Both the position numbers and the translations under genes were made by a program. Shown here piece after piece: positions 50,905 to 58,602 of a DNA stretch of 64,000 nt. Below the pieces are notes generated by a model. It searched no databases, was not told where the DNA came from, and was given only the letters and a program-made list of their open reading frames with translations. Position 1 is the first letter of the stretch. Every line of letters begins with the position of its first letter. The stretch covers positions 124,001-188,000 of the forward strand of contig NZ_JAOWKY010000004.1 of the NCBI RefSeq assembly GCF_025751435.1. The letters are read 5' to 3'. This DNA is from Albidovulum marisflavi. GTDB lineage: Bacteria; Pseudomonadota; Alphaproteobacteria; Rhodobacterales; Rhodobacteraceae.

Positions 50905-52047
50905 TCAGGCTGCGGCGAGCTTTTTCTGCGGATCGTAGAACGGACGCTCGACGATCATGGCGCGGGCCGGACCGGACGCGGTTGCGACCTCGACTTCGGC
51001 GCCGACATCGACGGAGTCCGCCGAAACCATCGCCAATGCGATGTTCTGCTTCAGACGGGGCGAGTAGACCGCCGAAGTCACCCTGCCGATCGGGGCGCCG
51101 TCCTTGCTGATGGTCCAGAACGTGGTGTTCGGGCCTTTCAGGGGCGCACCGTCGATGACCAGACCGACCTGCTTGCGGCTGACGCCTTCTTCCTTGAAGC
51201 GGCGCAGTGCGGCCTTGCCGATGAACTCGGCCTCGATGTCGAGGTTCACCAGACGGCCAAGCCCCAGCTCGTAGGGGTTGGTGTTGATGTCGGCGTCGGC
51301 GTGGTAGGAGAGCATCCCCCCCTCGATGCGGCGGATCGAGGAGGTATGGCCCGGCTTCAACCCGAAGGGTTTGCCCGCCTCCATGATCTTTTCCCACAGC
51401 TCGTCGCCGCGCGATCCGTCTTGCAGGTAAAGTTCGTAGCCAAGCTCGCTGGACCAGCCGGTGCGCGACACGATCAGCGGGATGCCGTCCAGCTCGACCG
51501 CACGCAGCCAGTAGTATTTCAGGTCCATGATGCTGTCGCCAAAGAGCGCCTTCATCACTTCGCCGGATTTCGGGCCTTGCAGCTGCAGCGGCGACACGTC
51601 CGGTTCGCGGATCGTGACGTCCATGCCGGCATGCACCGCGACGCCTTGCGCCCAGAGCAGGATGTCGCTGTCTGCGAGCGAGATCCAGAAGTGGTTCTCG
51701 GCCAGGCGCAGCAGGATCGGGTCGTTCAGGATGCCGCCTTGGGCATTGGTGATCAACACGTATTTGCACTGGCCGACCGCCATCTTGGACAGGTCGCGCG
51801 GGGTCAGCGTCTGCACGAATTTCGCGGCATCGGGGCCGGTGATCTCGACCTGGCGCTCCACGGCCACGTCGCACAGGATCGCGTCGTTGATCAGGTTCCA
51901 GAAGTTCTGTTCCGGATCGCCGAAGTCACGCGGAATGTACATGTGGTTGTAGACCGAGAACGCCTTGGCGCCCCAGCGAACCGTTGCGTCGAAATAGGGG
52001 GATTTGCGGATCTGGGTTCCGAAACCGAAATCGTCTGACTTTGCCAT
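50905..52047 (-). CDS. DmdA-like THF-dependent methyltransferase (GcvT family)
   Basis: A 380-residue GcvT-fold protein. FSVYNHMYIPRDF, DVAVERQVEITGPDAAKFVQTLTPRDLSKM and DPILLRLAENHFWISLADSDILLW closely resemble dimethylsulfoniopropionate demethylase DmdA, which moves a methyl group from DMSP to tetrahydrofolate. Against this, TGWSSELGYELYL differs from the SGWSKQGGYE stretch of known DmdA, so a paralogue for another methylated substrate is possible. ATG at 52047 with AAAGGGCAATCAGG is chosen over 52077. It heads the operon and follows an Lrp regulator gene. The methyl-THF product could feed the nearby serine cycle. Confidence 0.75.
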   Translation of the reverse strand: MAKSDDFGFGTQIRKSPYFDATVRWGAKAFSVYNHMYIPRDFGDPEQNFWNLINDAILCDVAVERQVEITGPDAAKFVQTLTPRDLSKMAVGQCKYVLITNAQGGILNDPILLRLAENHFWISLADSDILLWAQGVAVHAGMDVTIREPDVSPLQLQGPKSGEVMKALFGDSIMDLKYYWLRAVELDGIPLIVSRTGWSSELGYELYLQDGSRGDELWEKIMEAGKPFGLKPGHTSSIRRIEGGMLSYHADADINTNPYELGLGRLVNLDIEAEFIGKAALRRFKEEGVSRKQVGLVIDGAPLKGPNTTFWTISKDGAPIGRVTSAVYSPRLKQNIALAMVSADSVDVGAEVEVATASGPARAMIVERPFYDPQKKLAAA

Positions 52048-52158
52048 CCTGATTGCCCTTTCTGGCGGGATCTCCATCAGCCCCGCGACCGTGTTGAATT
52101 GGGCAAATATCTACTGGCGAACGGCAGTCGAAAGCGGACTGAAGATTCGGGCGAAGCA

Positions 52159-52201
52159 GACCGAACGGACCAATCTGTCCGATTGCGAGGACCATTCGGT
52201 C
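52159..52201. promoter_or_regulatory. 13-bp inverted repeat upstream of the DmdA-like gene
   Basis: GACCGAACGGACC (52159-52171) and GGACCATTCGGTC (52189-52201) match at 11 of 13 positions across a 17-base spacer. It lies between the Lrp gene and the methyltransferase gene, about 110 bases before the latter; a candidate Lrp operator. Confidence 0.45.
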
Positions 52202-52230
52202 TTTCCCGACCGGACGGGTGCCCCTGCGGA

Positions 52231-52722
52231 TCAATCGGCCGAGTCGGCGATCAGGCGGGCGATATTGGGTTGAGTGGCCTTGACCTCTCGCGTCACGATG
52301 TAGGTCATGTAGCGATCGATCCCCAGCTCTGCGCCCAGCATCTCTTCCATGAGGTCCTGAAAGGCGGGCAGGCTGGTTGTCACGACCGTCAGCACGTAAT
52401 CCATTCCGCCGCCGGTCGCGACACAGCTCGTGACCTCGTGCAACTGGTTGATATGCGCCTCAAAACGCTCGAAATCCGCCTTGCGGTGGCTTTTCAGTGA
52501 AACGGTCACGACGACCTTGGATGTGTCCACGATTTTGCCAAGCGTAAGGTCGGCGTGGTATCCGCGTATCAGTCCGGCCTTCTTCAGCTTTGCGAAGCGT
52601 GCCCAGCAGGGGGTGGGGGACAGCCCGACCAATTCCGCAAGCTTCGATTTGCTGAGTTGGCCGTGTTGCTGAAGGGCACTGAGGATGCGGATGTCGGCGG
52701 CATCCAGGTCGGTCGGTTTCAT
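52231..52722 (-). CDS. Lrp/AsnC-family transcriptional regulator
   Basis: A 163-residue regulator. LDAADIRILSALQQHGQLSKSKLAELVGLSPTPCWARFAKLKKAG, read in parts, is the helix-turn-helix (residues 5-50); the RAM domain follows with TGGGMDYVLTVVTTSLPAFQDL. GAAGGCTACGACAG precedes the ATG at 52722. It lies directly upstream of, and on the same strand as, the DmdA-like operon, so it is probably its regulator; roseobacter DMSP and methylamine genes are often paired with such regulators. Confidence 0.87.
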   Translation of the reverse strand: MKPTDLDAADIRILSALQQHGQLSKSKLAELVGLSPTPCWARFAKLKKAGLIRGYHADLTLGKIVDTSKVVVTVSLKSHRKADFERFEAHINQLHEVTSCVATGGGMDYVLTVVTTSLPAFQDLMEEMLGAELGIDRYMTYIVTREVKATQPNIARLIADSAD

Positions 52723-52868
52723 TCTGTCGTAGCCTTCGTGAATAGCCGCGCTTGGGAAGGCCCGGCCGACGGCGCGGGCATCCGAACATCTACTCTCTCT
52801 GGGGTGGCGTTGCCAACTGGCCATGGACGGCAGCCAAGACACAGTCGCAGCGGCATCACTGGTGCCCT

Positions 52869-53213
52869 TCAGCCTTCGCGCCAGATCGAAAGCGCCTTGC
52901 GAATGCCCTCCAGCATGTGTTCGCGTGAATCTTCCATTTCGCAGTGGTACGACCTGTCCGCGAGTGCCAGGTGATCGCAGTCCGGCGCGTCCGCAGCGAC
53001 GGCGTCGAGCTGTCTTCTAACCTCATCCTCACGGCCAAGCTGAGCGGCTATACCCGCTGCCCAGACGCGCTGTCTGTTGTCGGGATGGGCGACGTGCGCC
53101 ATGGCCTGCGCCGCCTCTTCGTAACGGCGCAGCTGATAAAGCGCCTCGAACTGGATCACATAGTAGTGCCCGCTCCGGATCGGCTGGACGTCGTCCAGGC
53201 GCGCGTCAAGTTC
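52869..53213 (-). pseudogene. C-terminal remnant of a TPR protein
   Basis: The reading ELDARLDDVQPIRSGHYYVIQFEALYQLRRYEEAAQAM, given in parts, and WAAGIAAQLGREDEVRRQLDAV looks like the last tetratricopeptide repeats of a longer protein, such as the TPR tails of adenylate cyclase-like or SARP-like regulators. A TAA stop precedes it in frame and no N-terminal part is found upstream. A related full-length architecture occurs at 58603-60570. Confidence 0.45.
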
Positions 53214-53397
53214 TTACGTAGACGACAGGTGTCCCATCCTCGGGCGACAGGTCGCGCATTTCGGGGCCGATGCCAATATCGTCGAGGTAGTGGGAAGACA
53301 GCGCCGCCAGCCGCGCGATCGCCAAGCCGCAAGAACGTGCGGCAATGACGGTAGTTTTTGCGAGGTTGGTTGGCTGCGGCGCGGCAGGCTTTGGCAC
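53206..53397 (-). CDS. small DUF1127-like protein
   Basis: A 63-residue reading from a GTG at 53397. LAIARLAALSSHYLDDIGIGPEMRDL matches the LxxLSDxxLxDIGL core of DUF1127 proteins, which are small, often stress-linked and in some alphaproteobacteria bind RNA. The ribosome binding site is poor and the proline-rich N-terminus is atypical, so expression is uncertain. It overlaps the decayed TPR remnant by eight bases. Confidence 0.4.
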   Translation of the reverse strand: MPKPAAPQPTNLAKTTVIAARSCGLAIARLAALSSHYLDDIGIGPEMRDLSPEDGTPVVYVRT

Positions 53398-53493
53398 CGC
53401 TCACCCAACTGCGTGGAAGCCCGTTCGCCTGCCGCTCTTTCACGATGTCTGCGGCCAGGACAGTGAAGGTTGCCTATCCTGACACCCTGGCAG

Positions 53494-55878
53494 TTACTCG
53501 GCCTCGCCCTGAGCGACATGCTTCTTCACCTGCAGAAAACTGTCAGGGACGACAGAAATTGAATCTATCCCCGCATCGACCAGCACTCGTGCGAACGCCG
53601 GGTAGTTAGACGGGGCCTGTCCGCACAGTCCGACCTTCGCGCCGGCATCGTGGGCCTTTCGAATGACTGTCCGGATCATCCACTCCACCGCCGGATCTCG
53701 TTCGTCGAACAGGTGTGGCAACCTGTCGCTGTCGCGATCGACCCCAAGGGTGAGTTGCGTCAGATCGTTCGAGCCTATCGAAAATCCGTCGAACCTGCTG
53801 GCGAACTCTTCGGCCCTGATGACGTTCGACGGGATTTCGCACATGACATAGACCTGCAATCCCTTGACGCCCCTTTCCAGCCCTTCCTCCCGCATGATCT
53901 CGAGCACGCGATCAGCTTCCCCGGGGGTGCGGCAGAACGGGATCATGACCATGACATTGTCGAAGCCGATGGTATCCCGCAGCCGACGAACGGCGCGGCA
54001 TTCAAGGCGAAACCCGTCTCGGTAAGCGGGGTCATAGTATCGCGATGCGCCACGCCATCCGATCATCGGGTTGTCTTCATGCGGTTCGAACTGCGCCCCT
54101 CCAAGAAGGTCGGCATATTCGTTGGTCTTGAAGTCGCTCATCCGCAGGATCATCGGATTGGGGTAGGCGACCGCGGCGATCCGGGCCAGGCCCAGCGAAA
54201 GCGTATCGACGAAGTAGTCGGCCTTGTTTTCATAGCCCTTGGTAAGGGCATCGATTTCTGCGCGCGCCGATTCGTCGCGCAGGTCGTCGAAATGCAGAAG
54301 CGCCTCGGGGTGGACGCGAACCGTGTTGGCGACGACGAACTCCATCCGGGCAAGTCCCACGCCGTCTGCAGGCAGCCTCCACCAGCGTGCCGCGGTCGCG
54401 GGATTGGCCATGTTGAGCATCACTTTCGTCCGCGTCTCGGGAACGTCCTTCAGGTCGAATTCCTGCACCTGCAGTTCGCTGATCCCCTCATAGACATGCC
54501 CGACATCGCCTTCGGCGCAGCTTACCGTGACCTCCTGCTGATCGTGCAGAAGCTCGGTCGCATTGGCGCAACCGACAAGGGCAGGCACGCCCAGTTCCCG
54601 GCTGACGATCGCCGCGTGGCTGGTTCTACCCCCGTGATCAGTCACGATCGCGGCCGCGCGCTTCATGATCGGGACCCAGTCCGGGTCCGTCGACTCTGTC
54701 ACAAGGACGGCCCCGTCGACGAAGCGGTTCATCTCTTCCGGGCTGCCGACAAGGCAGACCTGCCCCGAGGCAATCTTCTCGCCGACCGCAAGTCCCCTCA
54801 CCAGTTCGGCACCGTGCTTCTTGACGCTGTAGCTTTCGAAGACCCCGATCTTTCTCTGAGACTCAACTGTTTCCGGGCGGGCCTGCACGATGAACAGCTT
54901 GCCGGTTTCGCCATCCTTGGCCCATTCCATGTCCATGGGCACGCCATAGTGCCCTTCGATGGTCACGGCCTGCCGGGCAAGCTCCAACGCCTCGGCATCG
55001 CTCAGGACAAAGCGCGCGCGCTCGGCCTTGGAGGTTGGCACGTTGCGGACCTTGCGACCGTGCTCGCCGTGCGCGTAAAGCATTTTGAGTTCCTTCGATC
55101 CCAACTGCTTCTCGATGATGGGAACCAGGCCATCGCGTTCCAGAAATGGCTTGTAGACCTGGATCTCATCCGGCGTGACCGCGCCCTGGACGACGTTTTC
55201 CCCAAGCCCCCAGGCCGCGTTGATCAGCACGACCTTGTCAAAGCCCGTTTCGGTGTCGATCGAAAACATGACGCCCGATCCGCCCAGATCAGAGCGGACC
55301 ATCTTCTGCACGCCAACGGAAAGGGCGACCAGTTGATCGTCGAAACCCATCAGCTTGCGATAGGTGATCGCACGGTCGGTATAAAGCGACGCGTAGCACT
55401 TGCGGCAAGCCGATAGAAGCGCGTCTTCGCCCACGACATTCAGGAAGGTTTCCTGCTGGCCGGCGAAACTTGCGTTGGGAAGATCCTCGGCCGTCGCGCT
55501 TGAACGCACCGCGACGGCGATCTCCGACTGACCGGCGCGCTCACTCAGGGATCGGTATGCGCGCCGAATTGCGTCCTCAAGGCCGTCTGGCCAATCGCCC
55601 GCGACGATAGCCGCGCGGATCTTCTGTCCGGCCTCCTTCAGCGATATCCTTTCAGCCTCATGGTCCCGAAGCGTCTCGGAGATCAACTGGTCCAGCCCGT
55701 TCCCCTTCAGGAACCGGCGGAATGCGTTGGCAGTCGTGGCAAAGCCCGGGGGAACCGAAATGCCCAGATTCGACAGGTGCTGAACCATCTCTCCCAAGGA
55801 TGCGTTCTTGCCTCCAACGATGGCGACGTCTCTACGGCCCAGGTTCTCAAGGAAAACCACCTCGTCCGATGTGAGCAT
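53494..55878 (-). CDS. ppsA: phosphoenolpyruvate synthase
   Basis: Makes PEP from pyruvate and ATP. The 794-residue enzyme has the N-terminal ATP-grasp domain (GGKNASLGEMVQHLSNLGI, VRSSATAEDLPNASFAGQQET), the phosphohistidine domain (VTDHGGRTSHAAIVSRELGVPALVG) and the C-terminal PEP-binding barrel (CGQAPSNYPAF with the catalytic Cys, SIGSNDLTQLTLGVDRDS). All motifs are intact. CAGGAGGGTGCCGC precedes the ATG at 55878. In a serine-cycle organism it helps supply PEP for oxaloacetate formation and gluconeogenesis. Confidence 0.95.
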   Translation of the reverse strand: MLTSDEVVFLENLGRRDVAIVGGKNASLGEMVQHLSNLGISVPPGFATTANAFRRFLKGNGLDQLISETLRDHEAERISLKEAGQKIRAAIVAGDWPDGLEDAIRRAYRSLSERAGQSEIAVAVRSSATAEDLPNASFAGQQETFLNVVGEDALLSACRKCYASLYTDRAITYRKLMGFDDQLVALSVGVQKMVRSDLGGSGVMFSIDTETGFDKVVLINAAWGLGENVVQGAVTPDEIQVYKPFLERDGLVPIIEKQLGSKELKMLYAHGEHGRKVRNVPTSKAERARFVLSDAEALELARQAVTIEGHYGVPMDMEWAKDGETGKLFIVQARPETVESQRKIGVFESYSVKKHGAELVRGLAVGEKIASGQVCLVGSPEEMNRFVDGAVLVTESTDPDWVPIMKRAAAIVTDHGGRTSHAAIVSRELGVPALVGCANATELLHDQQEVTVSCAEGDVGHVYEGISELQVQEFDLKDVPETRTKVMLNMANPATAARWWRLPADGVGLARMEFVVANTVRVHPEALLHFDDLRDESARAEIDALTKGYENKADYFVDTLSLGLARIAAVAYPNPMILRMSDFKTNEYADLLGGAQFEPHEDNPMIGWRGASRYYDPAYRDGFRLECRAVRRLRDTIGFDNVMVMIPFCRTPGEADRVLEIMREEGLERGVKGLQVYVMCEIPSNVIRAEEFASRFDGFSIGSNDLTQLTLGVDRDSDRLPHLFDERDPAVEWMIRTVIRKAHDAGAKVGLCGQAPSNYPAFARVLVDAGIDSISVVPDSFLQVKKHVAQGEAE

Positions 55879-56001
55879 GCGGCACCCTCCTGCTTTCGAG
55901 GCCCGCGCAAAGCTTAGGCCGCGTAGGATGTCCGGCATTGATCCTTGTCAATCCACTGACGGGCGCCAAGGGCTATCAAGGTGCAGGATGGAGGGATGGT
56001 C

Positions 56002-56352
56002 ATGGACGAATTACTTTCCGACCTTGCTCACAGCATCGAGGCATCTCTGGCCATTGATGCGGCGCTGGCCGATCGCACGATCGCGCAACTTCACAGATCG
56101 ACGGGGGCGCCGCAGCTTGAAAGATCGCACCTGGAGTCGTCGGAGCGGCTTCTTGCCCTCATCTACGAGCTTCGGCCGGGATGGACTGTCTCCGTAAAGG
56201 GGGTGGCGCGGTTTCCCAACGGACATTGGCGCTGCACGCTGCGGCAGTCGGAGTTGCGGGACAACGACGAATTCGTGGGGGTTGGAAGCGGGCCGACGAT
56301 GGCGCATGCCATGCTGGTCGCGATGTTGAAGGTTCTTGCACTCGCTCCCTGA
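56002..56352 (+). CDS. hypothetical small protein
   Basis: A 116-residue protein with no recognised family. The first half is helical and acidic (DELLSDLAHSIEASLAIDAALADRTIAQLH); the second half has an alternating strand pattern (PGWTVSVKGVARFPNGHWRCTLR) and a hydrophobic C-terminus (GPTMAHAMLVAMLKVLALAP). GGAGGG six bases before the ATG at 56002 supports this start. It is divergent from ppsA and precedes the chaperone pair by 113 bases. Codon use looks like its neighbours, so it is probably a real gene. Confidence 0.6.
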   Translation: MDELLSDLAHSIEASLAIDAALADRTIAQLHRSTGAPQLERSHLESSERLLALIYELRPGWTVSVKGVARFPNGHWRCTLRQSELRDNDEFVGVGSGPTMAHAMLVAMLKVLALAP

Positions 56353-56465
56353 GCCACAAGCCCTGCGCGAACGCCGTGATCGCATCGGCAAGCCGCGCCC
56401 ATTGTGATGCGGGCCCGATATCGGTCTAATCAGGGAGCAGAGGACAAAAACGGGGTAAGCAGGCG

Positions 56466-57398
56466 ATGAGCGACGACCCTTATCAAGTGCTCGGTGTTGC
56501 GAAAAGCGCCAGCGTCGAGGAAATCAAGAAGGCCTACCGGAAGATCGCGAAAGAAAGCCATCCGGACCTGCATCCCGGGGATGCGGCGGCCGAGGCGCGC
56601 TTCAAGGCTGCCGCGGCGGCATTCGATCTGCTCAAGGATCCCGAAAAGAGGGCGCGTTTCGACCGGGGGGAAATCGATGCAAGCGGTGAAGAGCGCAGGA
56701 GAGAGCGGACCTATTACCGCGACTTCGCCGAAGAGCCGGGCAATCCCTACCGACAGGGACCGCGCTATGAAACCCATGGCGACGATGCGGACATCTTTGC
56801 CGAGTTTCTGCGCCAGCAGGCTGGGCACCGTGGCGGTGGCTTTGGCCGACGGGATTTTCACGCGCGCGGCGCGGATGCACACTATGCGCTTGAGGTGCCG
56901 TTTCTTGAGGCCGCGACCGGCGGGTCGATGCGGATCACCCTGCCAGACGGCAGCGATCTGGAGGTCAAGATCCCGAAGGGCGCCTCGGATGGCCAGACCT
57001 TGCGGCTTCGTGGCAAGGGTGGACCGGGGTATGGCGACGGCGGGGCAGGGGATGCGTATGTTACGCTTTCGATCCAGCCTCACCCGGTGTTTTCCCGTGC
57101 GGGCGATGATATCCTGATGACCTTGCCGATCACGCTTGACGAGGCGGTGCTGGGCGCCAAGGTCGAAGTCCCGACCATCGACGGGCCGGTGAAGGTCACG
57201 ATCCCGAAGGGTGCCACGAGCGGCCAGGTTCTGCGCCTGCGTGGCAGAGGCGTTGCGGCAGGGGGCCGTACGACGGGTGATCAGCGGATCGAACTGAAGG
57301 TCGCGATGCCCAGGGAAGTGGACGACGATCTTGCCCGCTTCATGGAGGAATGGCGCAAGTCACACGGCTACGATCCAAGGAAGGGGGTGACGGCATGA
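56466..57398 (+). CDS. cbpA: DnaJ-family co-chaperone CbpA
   Basis: A 310-residue type II J-protein. Residues 4-65 are the J-domain with the HPD tripeptide (IAKESHPDLHPGD). There is no zinc-finger region; residues about 130-300 form two DnaJ C-terminal beta domains (HYALEVPFLEAATGGSMRITLPDG, VKVTIPKGATSGQVLRLRGRG). It stimulates DnaK and, in Escherichia coli, also binds curved DNA. The next gene is its usual modulator, coupled by ATGA. Confidence 0.9.
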   Translation: MSDDPYQVLGVAKSASVEEIKKAYRKIAKESHPDLHPGDAAAEARFKAAAAAFDLLKDPEKRARFDRGEIDASGEERRRERTYYRDFAEEPGNPYRQGPRYETHGDDADIFAEFLRQQAGHRGGGFGRRDFHARGADAHYALEVPFLEAATGGSMRITLPDGSDLEVKIPKGASDGQTLRLRGKGGPGYGDGGAGDAYVTLSIQPHPVFSRAGDDILMTLPITLDEAVLGAKVEVPTIDGPVKVTIPKGATSGQVLRLRGRGVAAGGRTTGDQRIELKVAMPREVDDDLARFMEEWRKSHGYDPRKGVTA

Positions 57399-57730
57399 GC
57401 GGCGCGACTGGCTTCCTGACAGAAGAGGAAACGCTTTCAGCCGTGGGCCGGCTTGACCGCGCGCGGCTTCAGCGATTTGTCCGAACCGAGGTGATCCGCC
57501 CCGCCGACGCCGGTGGGCAGGCCGTCTATCGGCGCGTGGACATCGCGCGGCTCGAGCTTCTGTGCGACCTTTGCGACGACTTCGAACTGGATGACGATGC
57601 TCTCGGGATCGTCATGGAACTGGTCGATCAGCTTCATGGCACGCGAAGCGAGCTTGTCGCGCTGATGCGTGCGCTTGGAGAAGAGGCAGAGCATGTCCGC
57701 GCGAGGGTGCTAGAGCGGCTGAAGCGCTGA
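57395..57730 (+). CDS. cbpM: chaperone modulator CbpM
   Basis: A 111-residue MerR-like single-domain protein. FLTEEETLSAVGRLDRARLQRFVRTEVIRPAD, read in parts, forms the helical domain that binds the CbpA J-domain, and VDIARLELLCDLCDDFELDDDALGIVMELVDQLHGTR the long helix. It inhibits CbpA. The start overlaps the cbpA stop by four bases. Confidence 0.85.
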   Translation: MSGATGFLTEEETLSAVGRLDRARLQRFVRTEVIRPADAGGQAVYRRVDIARLELLCDLCDDFELDDDALGIVMELVDQLHGTRSELVALMRALGEEAEHVRARVLERLKR

Positions 57731-58602
57731 ACGGGGACCATGAACTGCCGGTGTCTGGGGTTATTCCCCTCAGCGTCGCATAATTCGTTCCGTTTCCGAT
57801 AATGGACGGCAGCAAGATTAAGCTGGACCCAGAACGTCCCGCTGGTCGCACGGCGTGGCCTGCAAGTGACTTCTTATCGGGCGCTGGCCATTGCGCTTGG
57901 CAAGCGTTTGGCCAGCAAAGGCCGATGAGCCAAGTCCAGCGCTGTTGCGATCAACCTGAGCGAGCTGGCCGGCGTTCCTGATAAATGACTGACAGTCGGA
58001 AACCCGGAAACACCGGCCTGATTATCCGAGTTTGGAAGAGCACATATCCGACGCTTCGCCGCGCTTCCTTGGTTTGTTTGGGGAAGCGGTTCTTGGCGGC
58101 TGCCAGCGCCGTTGCCACGTCGAGATCTAGTTGCACCCTGTGATACCGCTTGACCAGCGGCTGACCGCGCGGGGCCGCCTCCGTCAGGTCGCCTAGTTCC
58201 AGGTTCGCGTCGCTGGTCTCAACCGCTTCACTGCGCTCGGCATCCCCGTCATTCAGACATCAGGATGGCTCCGTCCGGGAAAAGGGGCAGCCCAATTATC
58301 AGCGGATCTGTGCAACAGGGCCCATCTGAAGCGATAAGGTGCGTCGGTCAGATGAAGTTGTGTGGCGGAGGGACTGGGCCTGACGTCGAACCTTCTCCAT
58401 TGCTATGGACGGTAGGCGCCTTTCGCGGCGCTCAGTCTAGGTTTCGCAACTGCACACGATACCGCGCCCTGTGTATGGCCCGGGTGTCATGCCGGCTTCT
58501 GGATTGATTGAAGCCGCGCCGCCAAGGCGCTTGGCGTCCAGGCTCCGAGCGCCGAACGCGGCCGGACCCCAAAAGGCTTTGGAAGGTGCGAGGGTTTGCA
58601 GG
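57731..58602. other. 870-base region without an intact gene
   Basis: No start-to-stop frame with credible coding character. On the minus strand 57951-58220 reads a longer open stretch (NLELGDLTEAAPRGQPLVKRY, then VQLDLDVATALAAAKNRFPKQ) preceded by a stop and without a ribosome binding site, so it is likely gene debris. A short dyad near 57770-57810 (TCGCATAATTCG with TTCCGATAATGG) resembles recombination-site sequence, but I cannot assign it. Confidence 0.35.

Noticed and set aside
53494-55878. Pyruvate phosphate dikinase
   Set aside because: Length of about 795 residues, the N-terminal pattern and the DHGGRTSHAAIV segment in its PEP synthase context fit PpsA; PPDK is about 880-900 residues with a GGMTSHAAVVAR motif.
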